Positions 47,751-60,226 of a stretch of DNA of 64,000 bases are shown piece after piece. A model generated the notes under the pieces. The model saw only the letters and a program-made list of their open reading frames with translations. It did no database searches and was not told the origin of the DNA. The stretch comes from Endomychus coccineus (Eukaryota; Arthropoda; Insecta; Coleoptera; Endomychidae). The stretch spans positions 248,001 to 312,000 of the forward strand of contig OY294070.1 in assembly GCA_958510875.1 (NCBI GenBank), read 5' to 3'. How positions within the stretch are numbered: position 1 is the first letter of the stretch; each line of letters opens with the position of its first letter. Both the position numbers and the translations under genes were made by a program.

Positions 47751-50700
47751 ACTTGGAAAACATTTTTTTATTTGCAAAAAATGATAGATAATATTATTAA
47801 CGTTTAATTAATCGTTAATCAATGATTACAGTAGATACTATTCGGTTGTATAACACGGAATATAATGTTTAAGTTTTAATTTATATTATATTAATTATTA
47901 AGGAAGCTATTGAATATAAATTGCAATGATACATTTAACTCACATAGGTGTCTGAAAGTGCGAAATTGTGCTAATTAAAGTGGATCAATTTCAAAGGGAA
48001 CTTCAATATTAACAACCCATCGACTTTCGGGTTTCTTTTTCATCATTAATTGCCTTTTGAGGCAAAAAATACGATCATTGACTATAAACTAACTTTCTAA
48101 CGTTTGTTAGAATATCCTCTGTTTCTTTGTTTGTTCTTTCACAAATGTCAATTGCTTATAGTTTCATGGTTAAGTTAAAGCTAAAGATATCTCAGCAAAA
48201 AGTCGTGTGGTTGATGTTCCAATTTACTAATCATACAGCATCGAGCAACGAATTATAAACGCGGAAGTCAGTTTGAAATTGTGTACAACATCTTTCATGG
48301 CACTCTTTACCTATAAATGCTATTTACAAATTAATATTAATAGCGAATGTAACTGTACAGTATACAGTAAATGCTTTTCCTGTTTTTATTCCTTAAAGAA
48401 TCTAGTTGCTTCGTAACAACCGCCTGTTTAGAGCGAGAGCGAGACGGAACCAAGTCTGTTATTGCGTTCTAAGTACCATGTTCACTGCTTATGCAAGGGT
48501 CAAAGATCTAGTAAGGTCGCGCTAATCCGTAAAAGGTTATTATGCGGAAAAGTGCATCTGCGGATTGTCATTTTCCGAAGCAATACATAATGATTGTTAT
48601 TATCGTACGGTACCGGTTATATCGCTGTTTCGCAGTGAATCAGACGGGCTGTTGTGCCAACCACCGAAGATCCGTAGCTATATATAAACGCTTATTTTTC
48701 TTGTTGGTTGCGCTTCTAGTCCTGCGAGGACTTGACCTGACTCTGGCAGATACCTTTCTCATATTCAAAAATTCATGCAAAATGTTCCGTATACCCGTTC
48801 GGTTGAGATGCCCATAGCCTCGGCCTCAACAATGAACTCGCCGATCGCCCAATATCATACCACGGAGTGACTGATACATCAGTCTGTACATTTCAATGCG
48901 ATCTAGCTAACTAATGTGGGCAATCTGTTTTATTTTTCAGGGACTTACTATTAATGCACCAACTCGCGAGCCTCCGCGTTGGTGACATATGTTCCTTGAT
49001 AGCTTGATACCAACAACTACACTCGACTTCTCTTTGTTTTGGCCATTAATTTTCTAATTTTACTAGACTATACCCAATACGAATGGAACGCGGTGTTTTT
49101 ATTGGAAGGGTGGTAAGTACCTTGCACCACCTGTCCCTGTTAGCGGCTTTTTGATTGTAACCAAGGGGAACTTTGACTCATAACACAATGATGTGTAAAA
49201 TGCGAACATTATAAACTACCAGATAAAACTTCTCAAAATATAAGACATTTGATTACTTCTTAGATTTACTTTATTAGAAAATTACATTTAACCCGAAAAT
49301 GAAAATTGTGCTAACTAAAGGAGGCTTCGCCACCCCATATTTTAATTTGATAAAAGTTGTTCTATTCGTTTAATTGTTTAATGCAATATCGCCCATATGT
49401 GTAACAATGCAACCTAAGCAAGGTTGCCGTATTGTTGATACATCATTCATGTCCACATAGGATAAGGAAGGAGAAGTATTTCTAGATTAGGATAGAGTTA
49501 TCATAAGCAATTAGAATCAGAATTAGAATTAAATTATTAGAAGTTAAGATATTATAAATCATGATTAAAAAGTGATGAATTAGTTCTTAGTTAACAACTA
49601 TCCAATAAACCGATAAATGTGGTATAATTTTGCATCATACCACAGCACCATCAATCACAACCTCTATAAAACCTGGCACCTGCCATAAATTTACAGATTA
49701 TTATATCAACTAATTTAGGAGAAAACACCCAACTATGCCACACTTATCATCCGTCAAAGTGTTACAGGCTGACACTATTAGTTTGCAATTGTAAATAAAT
49801 CATTTAGTTTCAGTGAGGCAAACATCCACTATTAACAAGGTTGCGGATATTTTTCCGTAACGAGTTAAATTATCCATTTGATAAAATAATGATAATGCAG
49901 TGCTACTGGTGCATTTGTTTTGATGGTCTTTTTCAATGATCAATCATAGTTCGCAAGTTCATCGATGGTCTATTGCAGCGGAGCATTAACAGATTGATTA
50001 TTATAGCACAGATTATTACTAGATTGCCTGGACTGTACCGGAATCTAGCCATGCAAACCGCGCTATAAGCGCAAGCGTGCGTATACAAACGAAAGGCTGG
50101 TACTCGGTAGGTAGGCTGCTTCTTGAAAACTTGTCTTCCACATCCACAGAGTAGGAACTACGAGTAGAATTCAACAGTTGACGAAGAACGTTCGTGCTTG
50201 GCGTTACCGTCTTCTTGTTTTGTTTATGTGACCGCAACCAGTCCGGTGTTATTTGTGAAAATAGGATATTTCGAAAATGGTAACGTCATGACATAAACCA
50301 GGAGTATCAGTGCCTTAAGGAATCGACTGTGATGACCCTTTGTGATATTTCCGATTGGATCTAATTTTTCTTAAGGTAAGAATCTTGAGTATTTCATGTT
50401 TTGAGGTTAACCTTCCTACGATCGCGTTGACGCTCGTCTGTTTTAAACTCGCGGTTGCAAATTTTCCTAGAAAAAAAATCGATATGTTAATCGATTCTCT
50501 TCATTTCAAATGTCGTGATATTCACAGAATGAATTGGAATGTGTTCCACGGAATTGAGGGCTTTTTCAGTTGGTAGGTATTGTTGAAGCGGTCTATATAG
50601 GATAATAGGGTTTGACATTCTTAAATTGGTAATTTGGTTATAACTTGTTATTATTCATTTCCCGCTTTAAGGATAATTGAAACCGTCTAAATTAATGGTT

Positions 50701-51301
50701 TAGTTTCAATATTCCGGATATTTTCTGTAAATACGAAACCAGTATCGTGGATCAACATTATATCCACCTAGTTATAATACCTATTTAATTGTATTTACAC
50801 TTCATTATGTTTAAAATGCGCATTTGAATGAAATATGATATCAATTTCCGTGTGTTTAATCGACCTTACTATTTGATTTGTACGAGGATTTGTATTTATT
50901 AAGTCAGTATCTTTTATGAAATTAATTACAAAAGAAATAATAAGCTATAAAAGAGTTCACACTGTGAATATATTACACTATTGATAAGAAATAATCACCC
51001 TTATCCACTACAAAAACTTTTAAAGCACAGAGGACCTTTTACTAACAAGTAGCCATCATCAGAGTAAACTATATTATAAATCAAAATGTGTCTGTTTAAA
51101 TATTATTTGGGGATAATAATGTAAACAATTGGTTACCTTCAGCTGGAGATAAATAGGAGTTTAATAAAAGGCTTTTTCGTTTATACATTTCTATGCCTTC
51201 TAAATTATCTAGATATTTGTCTGTGAAGTTAGTACAAAGAAGAATGAACTTTATTGGATCAGAGAGAAAGATAACACATCACAAATAAATGTGAAAGGTA
51301 C
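47751..51301. other. Gene-poor DNA
   Basis: No gene is supported. Two slightly GC-richer patches stand out: 48410-49010 and 50010-50375. The latter ends in TTCTTAAG|GTAAGAATC, a good splice donor at 50374, and might be a 5' non-coding exon on the plus strand. 50950-51066 carries one arm of the repeat described at 7741-7952. Confidence 0.4.
50950..51066 (-). repeat. Single arm of the hammerhead-like dispersed repeat
   Basis: Read on the minus strand it runs GTTTACTCTGATGATGGC, CTACTTGTTAG, AAAAGGTCCTC, then TTTGTAGTGGATAAGGG and GATTATTTCTTATCAATAG, to a CACAGTGTGAAC end. It aligns with both arms at 7741-7952 and with 54316-54430. Confidence 0.7.
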
Positions 51302-51303
51302 TA

Positions 51304-51968
51304 GTGGCTTCTGAGAGTCGGAAAAAAGCAAATATTTCAGAGCCTAACGAGACTCACCACCAAATAACCTAGCCAGACACGATGTATACGCCTATTTTTC
51401 ATGGTGAACAGTCAGTCAACAAATGTGGAAACATCATCCGGTGTGTATTCAATGATTTGTTATATATACATTTTCTCTTATCGGATTTTCTTATCCACTT
51501 CATAAATTCAGGGTATCAAAGGGGTACTTGTTGTCCGTTTCAGCGGTTAGTTTGCTTCGGGGAGAAGATCCAGAATCATCATCGTATTCAGCACACTCGA
51601 AAACGGGAGGTGACGCAGTTTTTCTCGGAATATGTCGGTTTATCCGAGTTTCACCCCTTTCGGGGGTTGTTTTTTGCCGTTTAAGGGGTGGGGTTGACTC
51701 GGAGAAATTCCAAAGTACCGGCATCGTGTTCAGCATCCTCGAAAACGGGAGGTGACGCAGTTTTTCTCGGAATATGTCGGTATATCCGAGTTTCACCTCT
51801 TTCGGGGGTTGTTTTTGGCCGTTTGGGGGTGACGATCAACTCAGAAAGAGTTTAAACCACCGTCATCGTGTTCAGAATCCTCGACAACGGGGGGAGGGGG
51901 GGTCTGGCTGTACAGAGTCTCGTTAGGCTCTGAAATATTTTCATATTTTTCAGACTCACAGAAGCCAC
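51304..51968. mobile_element. DNA element with about 55-bp inverted ends and TA flanks, 665 bp
   Basis: Both ends read inward GTGGCTTCTG(A/T)GAGTC, then AATATTTCAGAGCCTAACG and AGACTC. TA lies directly outside each end (51302-51303 and 51969-51970), as expected for a Tc1/mariner-type target duplication, although a 2-base match alone is weak. The inside is not a transposase but 2.5 tandem copies of a GC-richer unit of about 140 bp (ACGGGAGGTGACGCAG, TTTCTCGGAATATGTCGGT, CTTTCGGGGGTTG). The open frames on both strands here are by-products of that tandem repeat. Confidence 0.8.
51536..51900. repeat. Tandem repeat of about 140 bp, 2.5 copies
   Basis: Units begin near 51540, 51695 and 51835. The first two are about 85% identical; the third is cut short at a G-run (GGGGGGAGGGGGGG). 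It is contained in the element 51304-51968. Confidence 0.75.
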
Positions 51969-51970
51969 TA

Positions 51971-53109
51971 TACAGGATATCACGTTTCCTGGAACGACTA
52001 AATTTTTTATCTTCATATCATCGATATTCTTCAGGTAGAATATTATTTAGGAATTCATGTATGGGTATGTAGACAAATTGATTATTTCAAATACTAAAAC
52101 TCGGAAATTGAAATAAATTGGACCCAACTATGCAAGTTCAAAGAAATCCTATACATCTTTGCGAACTATCTTATCCCCGTTGTCAGTAACTCGAATCATT
52201 GTTTTTAATGAAAAAATGAACGGTTGAGAGGTACCTAATTAGTTAAACAATCCAAAATATGCAGTTAGTTGTATTATAAATTATGAAGAAAGTTGGTAAT
52301 TAATCGGCGAGAAACACACATTGGAATGTACAGTCCGATTCACTGGCATTAGATCTGTATAAATGTCCGAAAATAATTTATTACTGTCATCGGTTTCAAC
52401 TTAAAAATGCTGTTCTTCCTCATTTATCTCGTTATTAGATTCACTTTCGTATGTTACACACGACGGAAATATTTAATTAATGTTAATATGTGCATAATGT
52501 ACAACTGGAACGTGAGTGGTTTTTAAGGTTAAACTCCAAAGTTATAATATGACGTTTAGGCAATGCTAACATTCTGGATTTTGTGTAAACCCAGCGAGGA
52601 ACGAGAAATGGGAGTGAACAAACAACTGTTATACTGCACATCTGTCTTATAGATTGTCAGATTGCTTGCGATCCCAATGAACAATGAAGCGACTATCAAA
52701 TTCACCCCACGAGTCACGGCACATTTCATTCTGAAACAACCTGTATATGAATATCTAAATCATTCAGTTAGTTAAGGAATGGAAAAATATCATACACTAT
52801 TATATCATTTGCGTACAATATACTAACAATAATTCAAGATAACGCCTATTGTTTTCTAGACAGGTTATTCACCCTTTCTATGAGTTTTGGAAGGAATCAA
52901 TTCCAAAAGAACTGTTGTCTCTGAAGTAATGAAGAAAGCAATAACCAATAGAGAACAACCGGCAATATGGTTTTCGTCAGCAGAGACGAACAGGAGATCT
53001 GCTTGTCTACGTAACACATATGTGGCCGATTGAGGCGGTCTACGCATGTTTTTTCCCAGTTTTCTTGGATAATCTGATGACTCAACGCAACTTACATACC
53101 TCATACCAA
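51971..53109. other. Non-coding DNA
   Basis: No gene, RNA or clear element was recognised in this stretch. Confidence 0.4.
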
Positions 53110-53500
53110 TCAACCACTATCATCTGTTGAACGATGGTTCAATAAAATCTGTTCAAAACAAACAGCATACCGTCGTTGGCGCGGTAACCCATGTCTGGAG
53201 ACCCGAACAAAATATGTTCAAGCCAGAAATGTGTGCAATGACTGCAATGAAACAATAAACGTTTCCAAAGAGGCATATAATGCCAAAATAAGATCAAAGC
53301 TTATTGAATGCCCGAATGGCTCACGTTCCTTTTGGACTTTCGCCAAAGCAATTGGTTGGAATTTTACTTCCAGTTTATTCCCTCCCTTAACCAAAGATGA
53401 TGGCACACTGGCCACTACACTACAAGAAAAAGCCAACCTTTTTGCTGGAATGTTTGCAGCAAATTGGATCCACAAGGGAGCGACCCTGCCTGGATTTTGC
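53110..53500 (+). pseudogene. Non-LTR retrotransposon fragment (linker before RT)
   Basis: The plus strand gives SVERWFNKICSKQTAYRRW, TKYVQARNVCNDC and then NGSRSFWTFAKAIGW and FPPLTKDDGTLATTLQEKAN, followed by LFAGMFAAN. These are typical of the segment between endonuclease and RT of jockey/CR1-like LINEs. The neighbouring domains are missing, so this is an internal fragment. A shorter relative lies at 57150-57310 on the other strand. Confidence 0.8.
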
Positions 53501-54315
53501 ATTAAAGTTGGAGGGTAACCTACTGGCGAGCGCGAGATGAGAGTTCTTAGTCTTCATTAGGACTATTTAACCCCCTCGATATGCCGCCCTTCACTGTGGC
53601 TTTAGCTGTACAGTCCTCTGTTTAATAAAATGATTATACTATTCTTAGGTACAGCGACCCTAGGTGTTCGAGAAACGTTAAGTAGCTCGAGGAAGAATCG
53701 AATTTTATCGTTTGTACAATTGGTTTCACTTTGGAAAAAGAAATTCGAGCCAAATCTATTGTTATAGGTGAAGTTCGTTTGAAATGTACTTTAGGTATCA
53801 AGAATTAATATTGTATCCAATGTTTTCTGAATATGAAACCAAGGCAGGTTTCAGCGTGAGGAAAATTATTGGATGAATGCCACAAGAAAATTGAATTGTT
53901 TGAGTTTGCAGGCAAATTTGTTTATATGAGAGGGTAACATTTCTTTGTGAAGTCCCACCACCAGATTCCCTAAAGCCATGCACTCTGTGTGTGGCCATCA
54001 TAACGGAAACCACGGGAAATGAGACTTTATGGTTCATTCGCTATGACATCAAGTTTACTAAATTGACTCGCAGACGGCTGTTCTACACTTCTCGTATGCC
54101 ACTTTAACAATAGACTGCTTTATAAAAGTCTTTAAGCGAATAGTCTGTGGAGTTGAAAACATGTGTTATTTTTTTTCATTAGCTCGTTTATATTTAAGAT
54201 ACTCGTTCAAGGTTTGTAAAAGTTGAACATGTATCACATTAAGAAATAAACTGTCTCGTACGACTTGTTTGGTAAATAAACTGTATGGTGACAAATTCAA
54301 ATCTATGGATTTTGT
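53501..54315. other. Non-coding DNA
   Basis: No gene seen. The bases after 53500 (GGCGAGCGCGAGATGAGAG) resemble 57385-57410 in reverse sense and may be retrotransposon-associated. Confidence 0.35.
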
Positions 54316-54430
54316 TTTATACAGTTTACTCTGATGATACCACTTGGTATCTGAAAGATCCTCAGTATTTTTAGTGGATCAGGGTGATTGTTTCTTCAAT
54401 GTTATAGTGTATGCACAGTGTAAACTTTTT
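54316..54430 (+). repeat. Single arm of the hammerhead-like dispersed repeat
   Basis: CTGATGA at 54331, a TACC-ACTT-GGTA hairpin, GAAAGATCCTC at 54353, then TTTTTAGTGGATCAGGG and a CACAGTGTAAAC end. It is the same family as 7741-7952 and 50950-51066, and its right end abuts the mariner remnant region. Confidence 0.7.
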
Positions 54431-54496
54431 TGTAGTTGATTGAAAACTGTTTTAGTCTTATCGCTTTCACTATAACCGGAAGTTCACTATGAAAAG

Positions 54497-54999
54497 TCCA
54501 CGAAAAATGAAACAAGTGCAACGTTTTTCGATCCCGTCCAAATAATACGATTTCGGCAATCCTTCAAAATAGGCGTTTGTTTCAGCGATGACCTCACGTA
54601 GGAGCCAAATCTCTTTCCGCCGAGCCATTTCTTCAAGTTTGAAAATAGATAAAAATCGCAGGGGGCCAAATCTGGAAAATATGGTGGATGACGAACCAAT
54701 TCGCAGTGCAATTCATGCAATTTTGCCACTGCGAATGCAGATCTGTGCCCCGGTGCGTTGTCCTGGTGGAAGAGCACTTTTTTCTGTGCCAAATGCGGTC
54801 GCATGGCGTCGAATCAATCCAACAGCTCTTTATAATATACGCCGGTGATCGTTTTCCCTTGTTCAAGGTAATCGATATGAACGATAAACCCACTTTGGCC
54901 TTTTTCGGATTCGTTTTGCCAGGACAAGTCCACTGTTCCAATTTTTCTTTGGTCTCTGGTGTATTGTGATGGATCCGAAACGGCGTAAAAAGTTGTCAC
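54497..54999 (-). pseudogene. mariner transposase remnant (C-terminal half)
   Basis: On the minus strand, 54999-54814 gives SDPSQYTRDQRKIGTVDLSW and IVHIDYLEQGKTITGVYYKELLD. After a frameshift, 54804-54540 gives LRPHLAQKKVLFHQDNAPGH, HPPYFPDLAPCDFYLF and NLKKWLGGKRFG. Then, after another shift, AYFEGLPKSYYLDGIEKRC. Catalytic aspartates are recognisable in HIDY, HQDNAP and the PDLAPCD segment (mariner DD34D). The N-terminal DNA-binding half is missing. At least two frameshifts make it inactive. Confidence 0.9.
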
Positions 55000-57149
55000 A
55001 AAGTATACTACTATACGTAGTACATATAAAGGAAGAATTTTAATCGAGGAAATATAATTTTTCAGGGACTTGTCCTCGTATACGAAATCGAGGGATTTTT
55101 AAATTTCATACTAGATCGAGAAAAACATTCGAGCGAAACATAATTTTCATATTATAATCGTCTTCTGATTCGACTGTAATTCCTAGTAATATAGAACTGT
55201 GAACTTTAAGATGATCTGTTATTAGTTTAATTGCTCTATAAATAAGTGAACGTTGCCCAATTTGGTTCCACTTACAGTTGAATACTTGCACAGAAATAGT
55301 TTGGTAATCGACAATTAGTGCTAATATCTATAACAGCTTGCTAGTAACAAATCTTGTAAGGACGGATCTTCATCTTAGAAAGTAAACGTTGGCATTTGGT
55401 ATTATGAGTGTAGGATTGTGTGTAATATGCAAAGGTCATCTGTTGAGTTTTATACAAAGCGCGCTTGGGTGCATAATGTCGCTGAAAGAAATTGCACTAT
55501 TTTGTACAAACAAAGATGTTTCAAATATTATTTGTCTTCTTGGTATATTACCTAACAAACCCTTGAAATTCCAGATGGATTTGATAAAAATTATACATTA
55601 AACTTTTAATATTGATTTCTCTTTGGTTCTTATAATAATATTTATTCACATTTGAAGAAGAGCGGAATTTCTCGATTATGTTAATGTTGGAATATGGTGA
55701 TTATTGACACGTTTGTAATACTTTGGTTCATTGGCTATTGTTAGAAAGTAATGACGAATATGAACTCCCGCTAAATCGTTATAACTTGAACAGAGATTAG
55801 AGATTAAGGGTTTATTCATATTACAGATAACGATAAATACGAGGGCGAGGTGAAGAAAAGTCCCTGAAAAATAAAACAGATGGCGCTACAATCTAAAATC
55901 CCTTATGACATTTGTGGTGGACCATCTTTAAGTAGAACGCAGGCTGATATATCATTCAGTTCATCACGCAATTTCGAAGATTTCTGTTAACTAAACGTGA
56001 TGATAAATCGTATGTTGTTGAATTGCTGATACAATAAGTGTTATGATGAAATTGTTTCGGATATCTGCCATCTTTCACTTCATCATGCAAAAAATCTATA
56101 ACATCAATCAAACTGTACAGAAATATAATATTAGAAGTTAGAATCTTTAATTTTAAAGTGTGATACAAGATACATAATGTTACATAATAAGGAATTCGTA
56201 TTCTAGCTTCTATTTTGTCATGTAATATAAACAAAAGGGGAGATATATAAAACAGTTTGCAATATATTATGCACATGGTTATAAGCGAACGTTTGCACAC
56301 ATCTTCTAAAACTTTTATTCTTATATAGATTTAGGTTTTTGGATTAGCATTTCAAAATTTGAATTTTCCTTCGTCAATAAATTGGGTCAATAGCCATTAG
56401 AGATATGTTGTCTTATTAATAATTCCGACGGCTATTTATTCGCTGTTTCCAAGTCGTTACTTAGTCCAGCCCGGATATAGAAGCTGTAGGAGTCACCTTG
56501 GACTAGATGTATTGTTTGGGCGTGGTGACGCTTATTTTTTATAATTTTAATCGACGTCTAGGTATAACCTACTATAAAATCTCACACATAACCGCACCTA
56601 CAACTGTTGCATTTTCTTTTATGTTGGTTTGTGACATAATTATTAATTAAGCATAATAATACATAATCATAGTCTAATAGAACACTAAGTGTGATAGATT
56701 GTAGTAATTGAATAAAAAATTTTGTTGATTTAATACAGCTCATATTTGCTTAATTCGAAAGAAAATCTATTCAGTTGTATACAAAATACAAGTCTTTATG
56801 TTATTATCATGTTAAAGAAATTCACATATTTACAGCTTCAGTTGAACAATCGCACAATCCCCAAAGTGGCGACTTTCATTAACACTAATTTCTTATGTTG
56901 TATTGTAATTAAATAAAAAATTAAAATTAGCTACTCCCAGCAACATCCACTTTAATGTTTTCAGGCCATGCATTATATCAAAATAACATTTTCGGGATCA
57001 TCTCTTTCTAATCAATAAAGTGCAAGGTATTATTAAATGGTTTCATTGACTTTCCAGCTATTTTCCACCTAACACTTACCGATTTTTAGCTATTCCAGAA
57101 ACATGCACCGTATTGTTTCTCTGGCTTACATTCAATTATATTGGTGACA
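55000..57149. other. Non-coding DNA with an inverted repeat
   Basis: 55060-55100 (TTTTTCAGGGACTTGTCCTCG) and 55836-55896 are imperfect inverted repeats about 0.8 kb apart. They could be ends of a MITE or of the mariner copy next door. No gene is supported in the rest. Confidence 0.4.
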
Positions 57150-57310
57150 TTTCTATCAATTGCTTATGCAAAATTCCAAAATGAACGGGAGCCATTCGGG
57201 CATTTCATAAACTTTGATGTTATTTTGCCGTTAGACGCCTCTTTCGAAGCTTTTGTTGTTGCAGATATTTCTGGCTTGAACATATTCTGTACAAAACGAT
57301 TGAGCTTGCC
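57150..57310 (-). pseudogene. Short non-LTR retrotransposon fragment
   Basis: The minus strand gives KASKEASNGKITSKFMKCPN, then NGSRSFWNFA, a stop and AIDRN, a diverged match to the fragment at 53230-53370. The plus-strand open frame across it is a shadow. Confidence 0.7.
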
Positions 57311-57852
57311 ACTCACAAGAAACCCAAACCTAATCCAACATCCGCAAATATCTTAAAATCGTGAATCTTTTATCCATAATTGTACGCGAGCGCGAAGGTT
57401 AGCTCGCCATCTTATACATTTATTTCTGAATGAATTTAACGCAATCCGTGTTGCATCTTAGCCTTTCATTAACACTTCGTCCTATTTCCGTTTCAACAAT
57501 TCTCAACAAAGACCGGGGGACGTTTGAAAAACGATCCGGCGTATAATTAATCAAGAGTTCTGCTCAACGTTACGGAACGCGAGTGTGAAGTGTGAATTTT
57601 ATTAGACTTGAAGGAATCGGATAATCTTTAAATTCGAAAAAAAAACGATGGTTACGAAGGTTGACGGCAAAATGTACCTACTGCTAAGATCGATACACTT
57701 CACTTTTTATTTTGTATAATGTTCGCTGCAAATAGAATAAATTCAATAAAATGGAATTAAATTCTTTCTGGAATAAATGTCGAGAGATTGAACACATTTT
57801 GGTAACAGCTTAGGTGTCACCATTCTTAATTTTTGCAAATGCATCTAGATCA
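57311..57852. other. Non-coding DNA
   Basis: No gene recognised. Confidence 0.35.
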
Positions 57853-58390
57853 GGGGCCTCCAAACTACGGCCCGCGGGCTAAATCCGGCCCGCCGGTGTC
57901 ATCAATCCTGCCTGCGAGCTAATGACTTATTGTTGTTGTGATAAGTTGGATAAAAAGACACAGAATTAAAATAACTCGGTTTTATTTACTTGCTAGGTAA
58001 AGCTTAATAACAAATATAATACGCAGAACATTTAACTTAAGCATAATAACTAACAAATAATTGAAATGAATCCCACTAACTTTATAAACATTATAGCATA
58101 TAAACACATAAACATATAACATATAAACATTATGACATATAAAATACTAATAAGATTTTATGTAGTTGTAATTTTCCACTGACAATAGTTTGTAGTTGTG
58201 GATCAGTTATTAAAAGAGATTTGAGATGCTCATCGGTTAACTTAGATCTGTAAATATTCTTTGTGTACTTCATTTTTTGGAGAATATTTTCTCACACAAG
58301 TAAGTAGTACCAAAAATAGAAAACAGCCCACGAGCAAATTTATGCAAATAATCAAATTGTGCCAGTAGAAGACTTTTATAAAATTCGAAT
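57853..58390 (-). mobile_element. hAT transposon 3' end with transposase C-terminal remnant
   Basis: At 57853 the plus strand reads CAGGGGCCTCCAAACTACGG then CCCGCGGGCTAAATCCGG, the characteristic CAGGGG...GGCCCGCGGGCC terminus of Charlie/Tip100-like hAT elements. Further in, the minus strand (58385-58190) encodes the end of the transposase: AQFDYLHKFARGLFSIFGTT, YLCEKIFSK, then after a 2-base frameshift in an A run MKYTKNIYRSKLTDEHLKSL, the conserved hAT C-terminal dimerisation region. The rest of the transposase and the other terminus are not found near by, so this is a 3'-end fragment. Confidence 0.87.
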
Positions 58391-60226
58391 CTTAAATTTT
58401 ATTGTTTTATAATGTACTTGCTTGTATGTTTTATGCTGCAACATTATTTATAGTGGTAAGTTATAAATGCGTGGGAAGTGTCGACTATTTGATTTTTCTA
58501 TATCGGTAATTTTTGCTTTAACTTCTCTCGTCGAGCGTATAGCCAAGCTATAATTACAGCTATCAAGCAAGTTCGTATTCCCACATGTTGTAAAGCAATG
58601 CGTGCGTGTGTTTAACATCGTCGGGTAAAAGGAGATCACACAAAGAATGTCTACACCCATTTAGATATGTGTAATTTATCTTCTGCTGCTGGCCACAGTG
58701 TAGCTGCTATGTTCACTTCGTAACCATGACCTTGCAGTTCACAGCCATAGCTATTTTCTAATGCCATGGGCTCTAGGAATACCGCAAATCGCCGAACCAA
58801 TATACAAGACAACTCAACATGGTATCTGTTTACGAAAGTAGACATGCAGCCATGGTGACTATCTCGGAATTCTCGGTAGTTTCTTGATGTAAGACATATC
58901 GAATGTAGTGGACTTTACAGTTGAAATATTCTCTGACGTTGGATCATACTGAGAATTATGTGGCCATAATTATATTAAGATATATAGTATTATTTGTAAA
59001 AGTTATCTTTAAATAAGAATTTAAGTCAAAATTGTAAAACAACGAAATTACAGTAATTACTTGCTAGGTCAATCATAAGAGGGAACCATGCGGAATACGA
59101 ACTACGGAGAGTCAGATATTATTCTCTTCGATCCCGTTCCTTAGTGGTGATTCGAACTAGCAGCGCCATCGATCGTGCGACTCATCTATTATGCCTAGAT
59201 GGCGAACAGTAGAGAAGTTAAAAATATCAGAAATTAATAAACTTAGCTAATTCCATTTATCTTTAGTATTATCACCTCCGGGTATTTATTATTCGTACAC
59301 CTTAATTAAAATATTTTCACCAGTCGCTTAATCAGTAAGATAACAATATTGGACACATCATGACGTAGGCGTAGTGGTGAATTTACATCTGCTCCGCTAC
59401 CTTCTCTAATGAAAACACGTCACGATGACATATTTGATTATAAAATTTGTTCTACATTCATTACCCAACGTTGTACGGTATTTATAAATAACCTTGACAA
59501 TAGTCGAGAATGGTATCTATTACTTTTCCTTTTTACATAGGTAATCGCTCGTATAATGCATGTTTATTATTAATCCAATATTCGTATATGATATTTCTTC
59601 ATCGGTGACCAATAAATCCGTCCATGACCAGAAACTAACTAGACGAGGAAATAAAAGATTACACCTGGAATTTTTCTAGACTAAATATCGAAATTGAACT
59701 TAGTCAAAGTCAAAGTAAAGAAGAAAAAAACACACACAAAAATTATAGCGCACATAATCTAAGCTCCTTTTAGATTCTAGGAAATAAAAATGATAAAACA
59801 TATTTTATAAGTTGCGGCTATGTTTTGTAATAATACAAATTCATATATTTAAAATTTACATCAACATAGATGTGTCAATAACACGCATCGCCCACCCGTA
59901 TTGTAGCATCTAAATAAGTGAAATTCACAGTTTGGAAATAATTATTAACGCTCGAATTATTATAATAATGCTAATGTTGACATCATTATAATGTTACATT
60001 AGTTCGAAGTTAACAAACGGAATAGGAATATTTTGTATCATCAAAAATAAGAATTGCCACCTTCCCACATACAGGATAATTTAGTAGTTCCATAACACAC
60101 CGACAGTGGCCTTGAGAAAAGGTCCTTTATATTTGAAAATGGGTTATTAAAGCTTCGCTGTAAAAAAATCTAATCCCTCAGATCTCCTTTCAATTCTATT
60201 AATACAGATTAAAAATGCAGCCTTAC
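58391..60226. other. Non-coding DNA
   Basis: No gene, tRNA or clear repeat was recognised. The frames near 58448-58845 show no family signature. Confidence 0.4.

Noticed and set aside
48542..48817. 91-codon plus-strand frame with a hydrophobic segment
   Set aside because: It has an ATG and a possible membrane stretch, but no similarity to anything I know, no splice context and no supporting neighbour. Chance in a GC-richer patch is more likely.
51382..51796. Open frames of about 100 codons on both strands
   Set aside because: They lie in the 140-bp tandem repeat of a DNA element and owe their length to its GC-richer composition. No domain is recognisable.
54588..54969. Plus-strand frames over the mariner region
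   Set aside because: They are shadows of the minus-strand transposase, which has clear catalytic motifs.
57141..57356. 71-codon plus-strand frame
   Set aside because: The minus strand carries a recognisable LINE fragment; the plus frame is its shadow.
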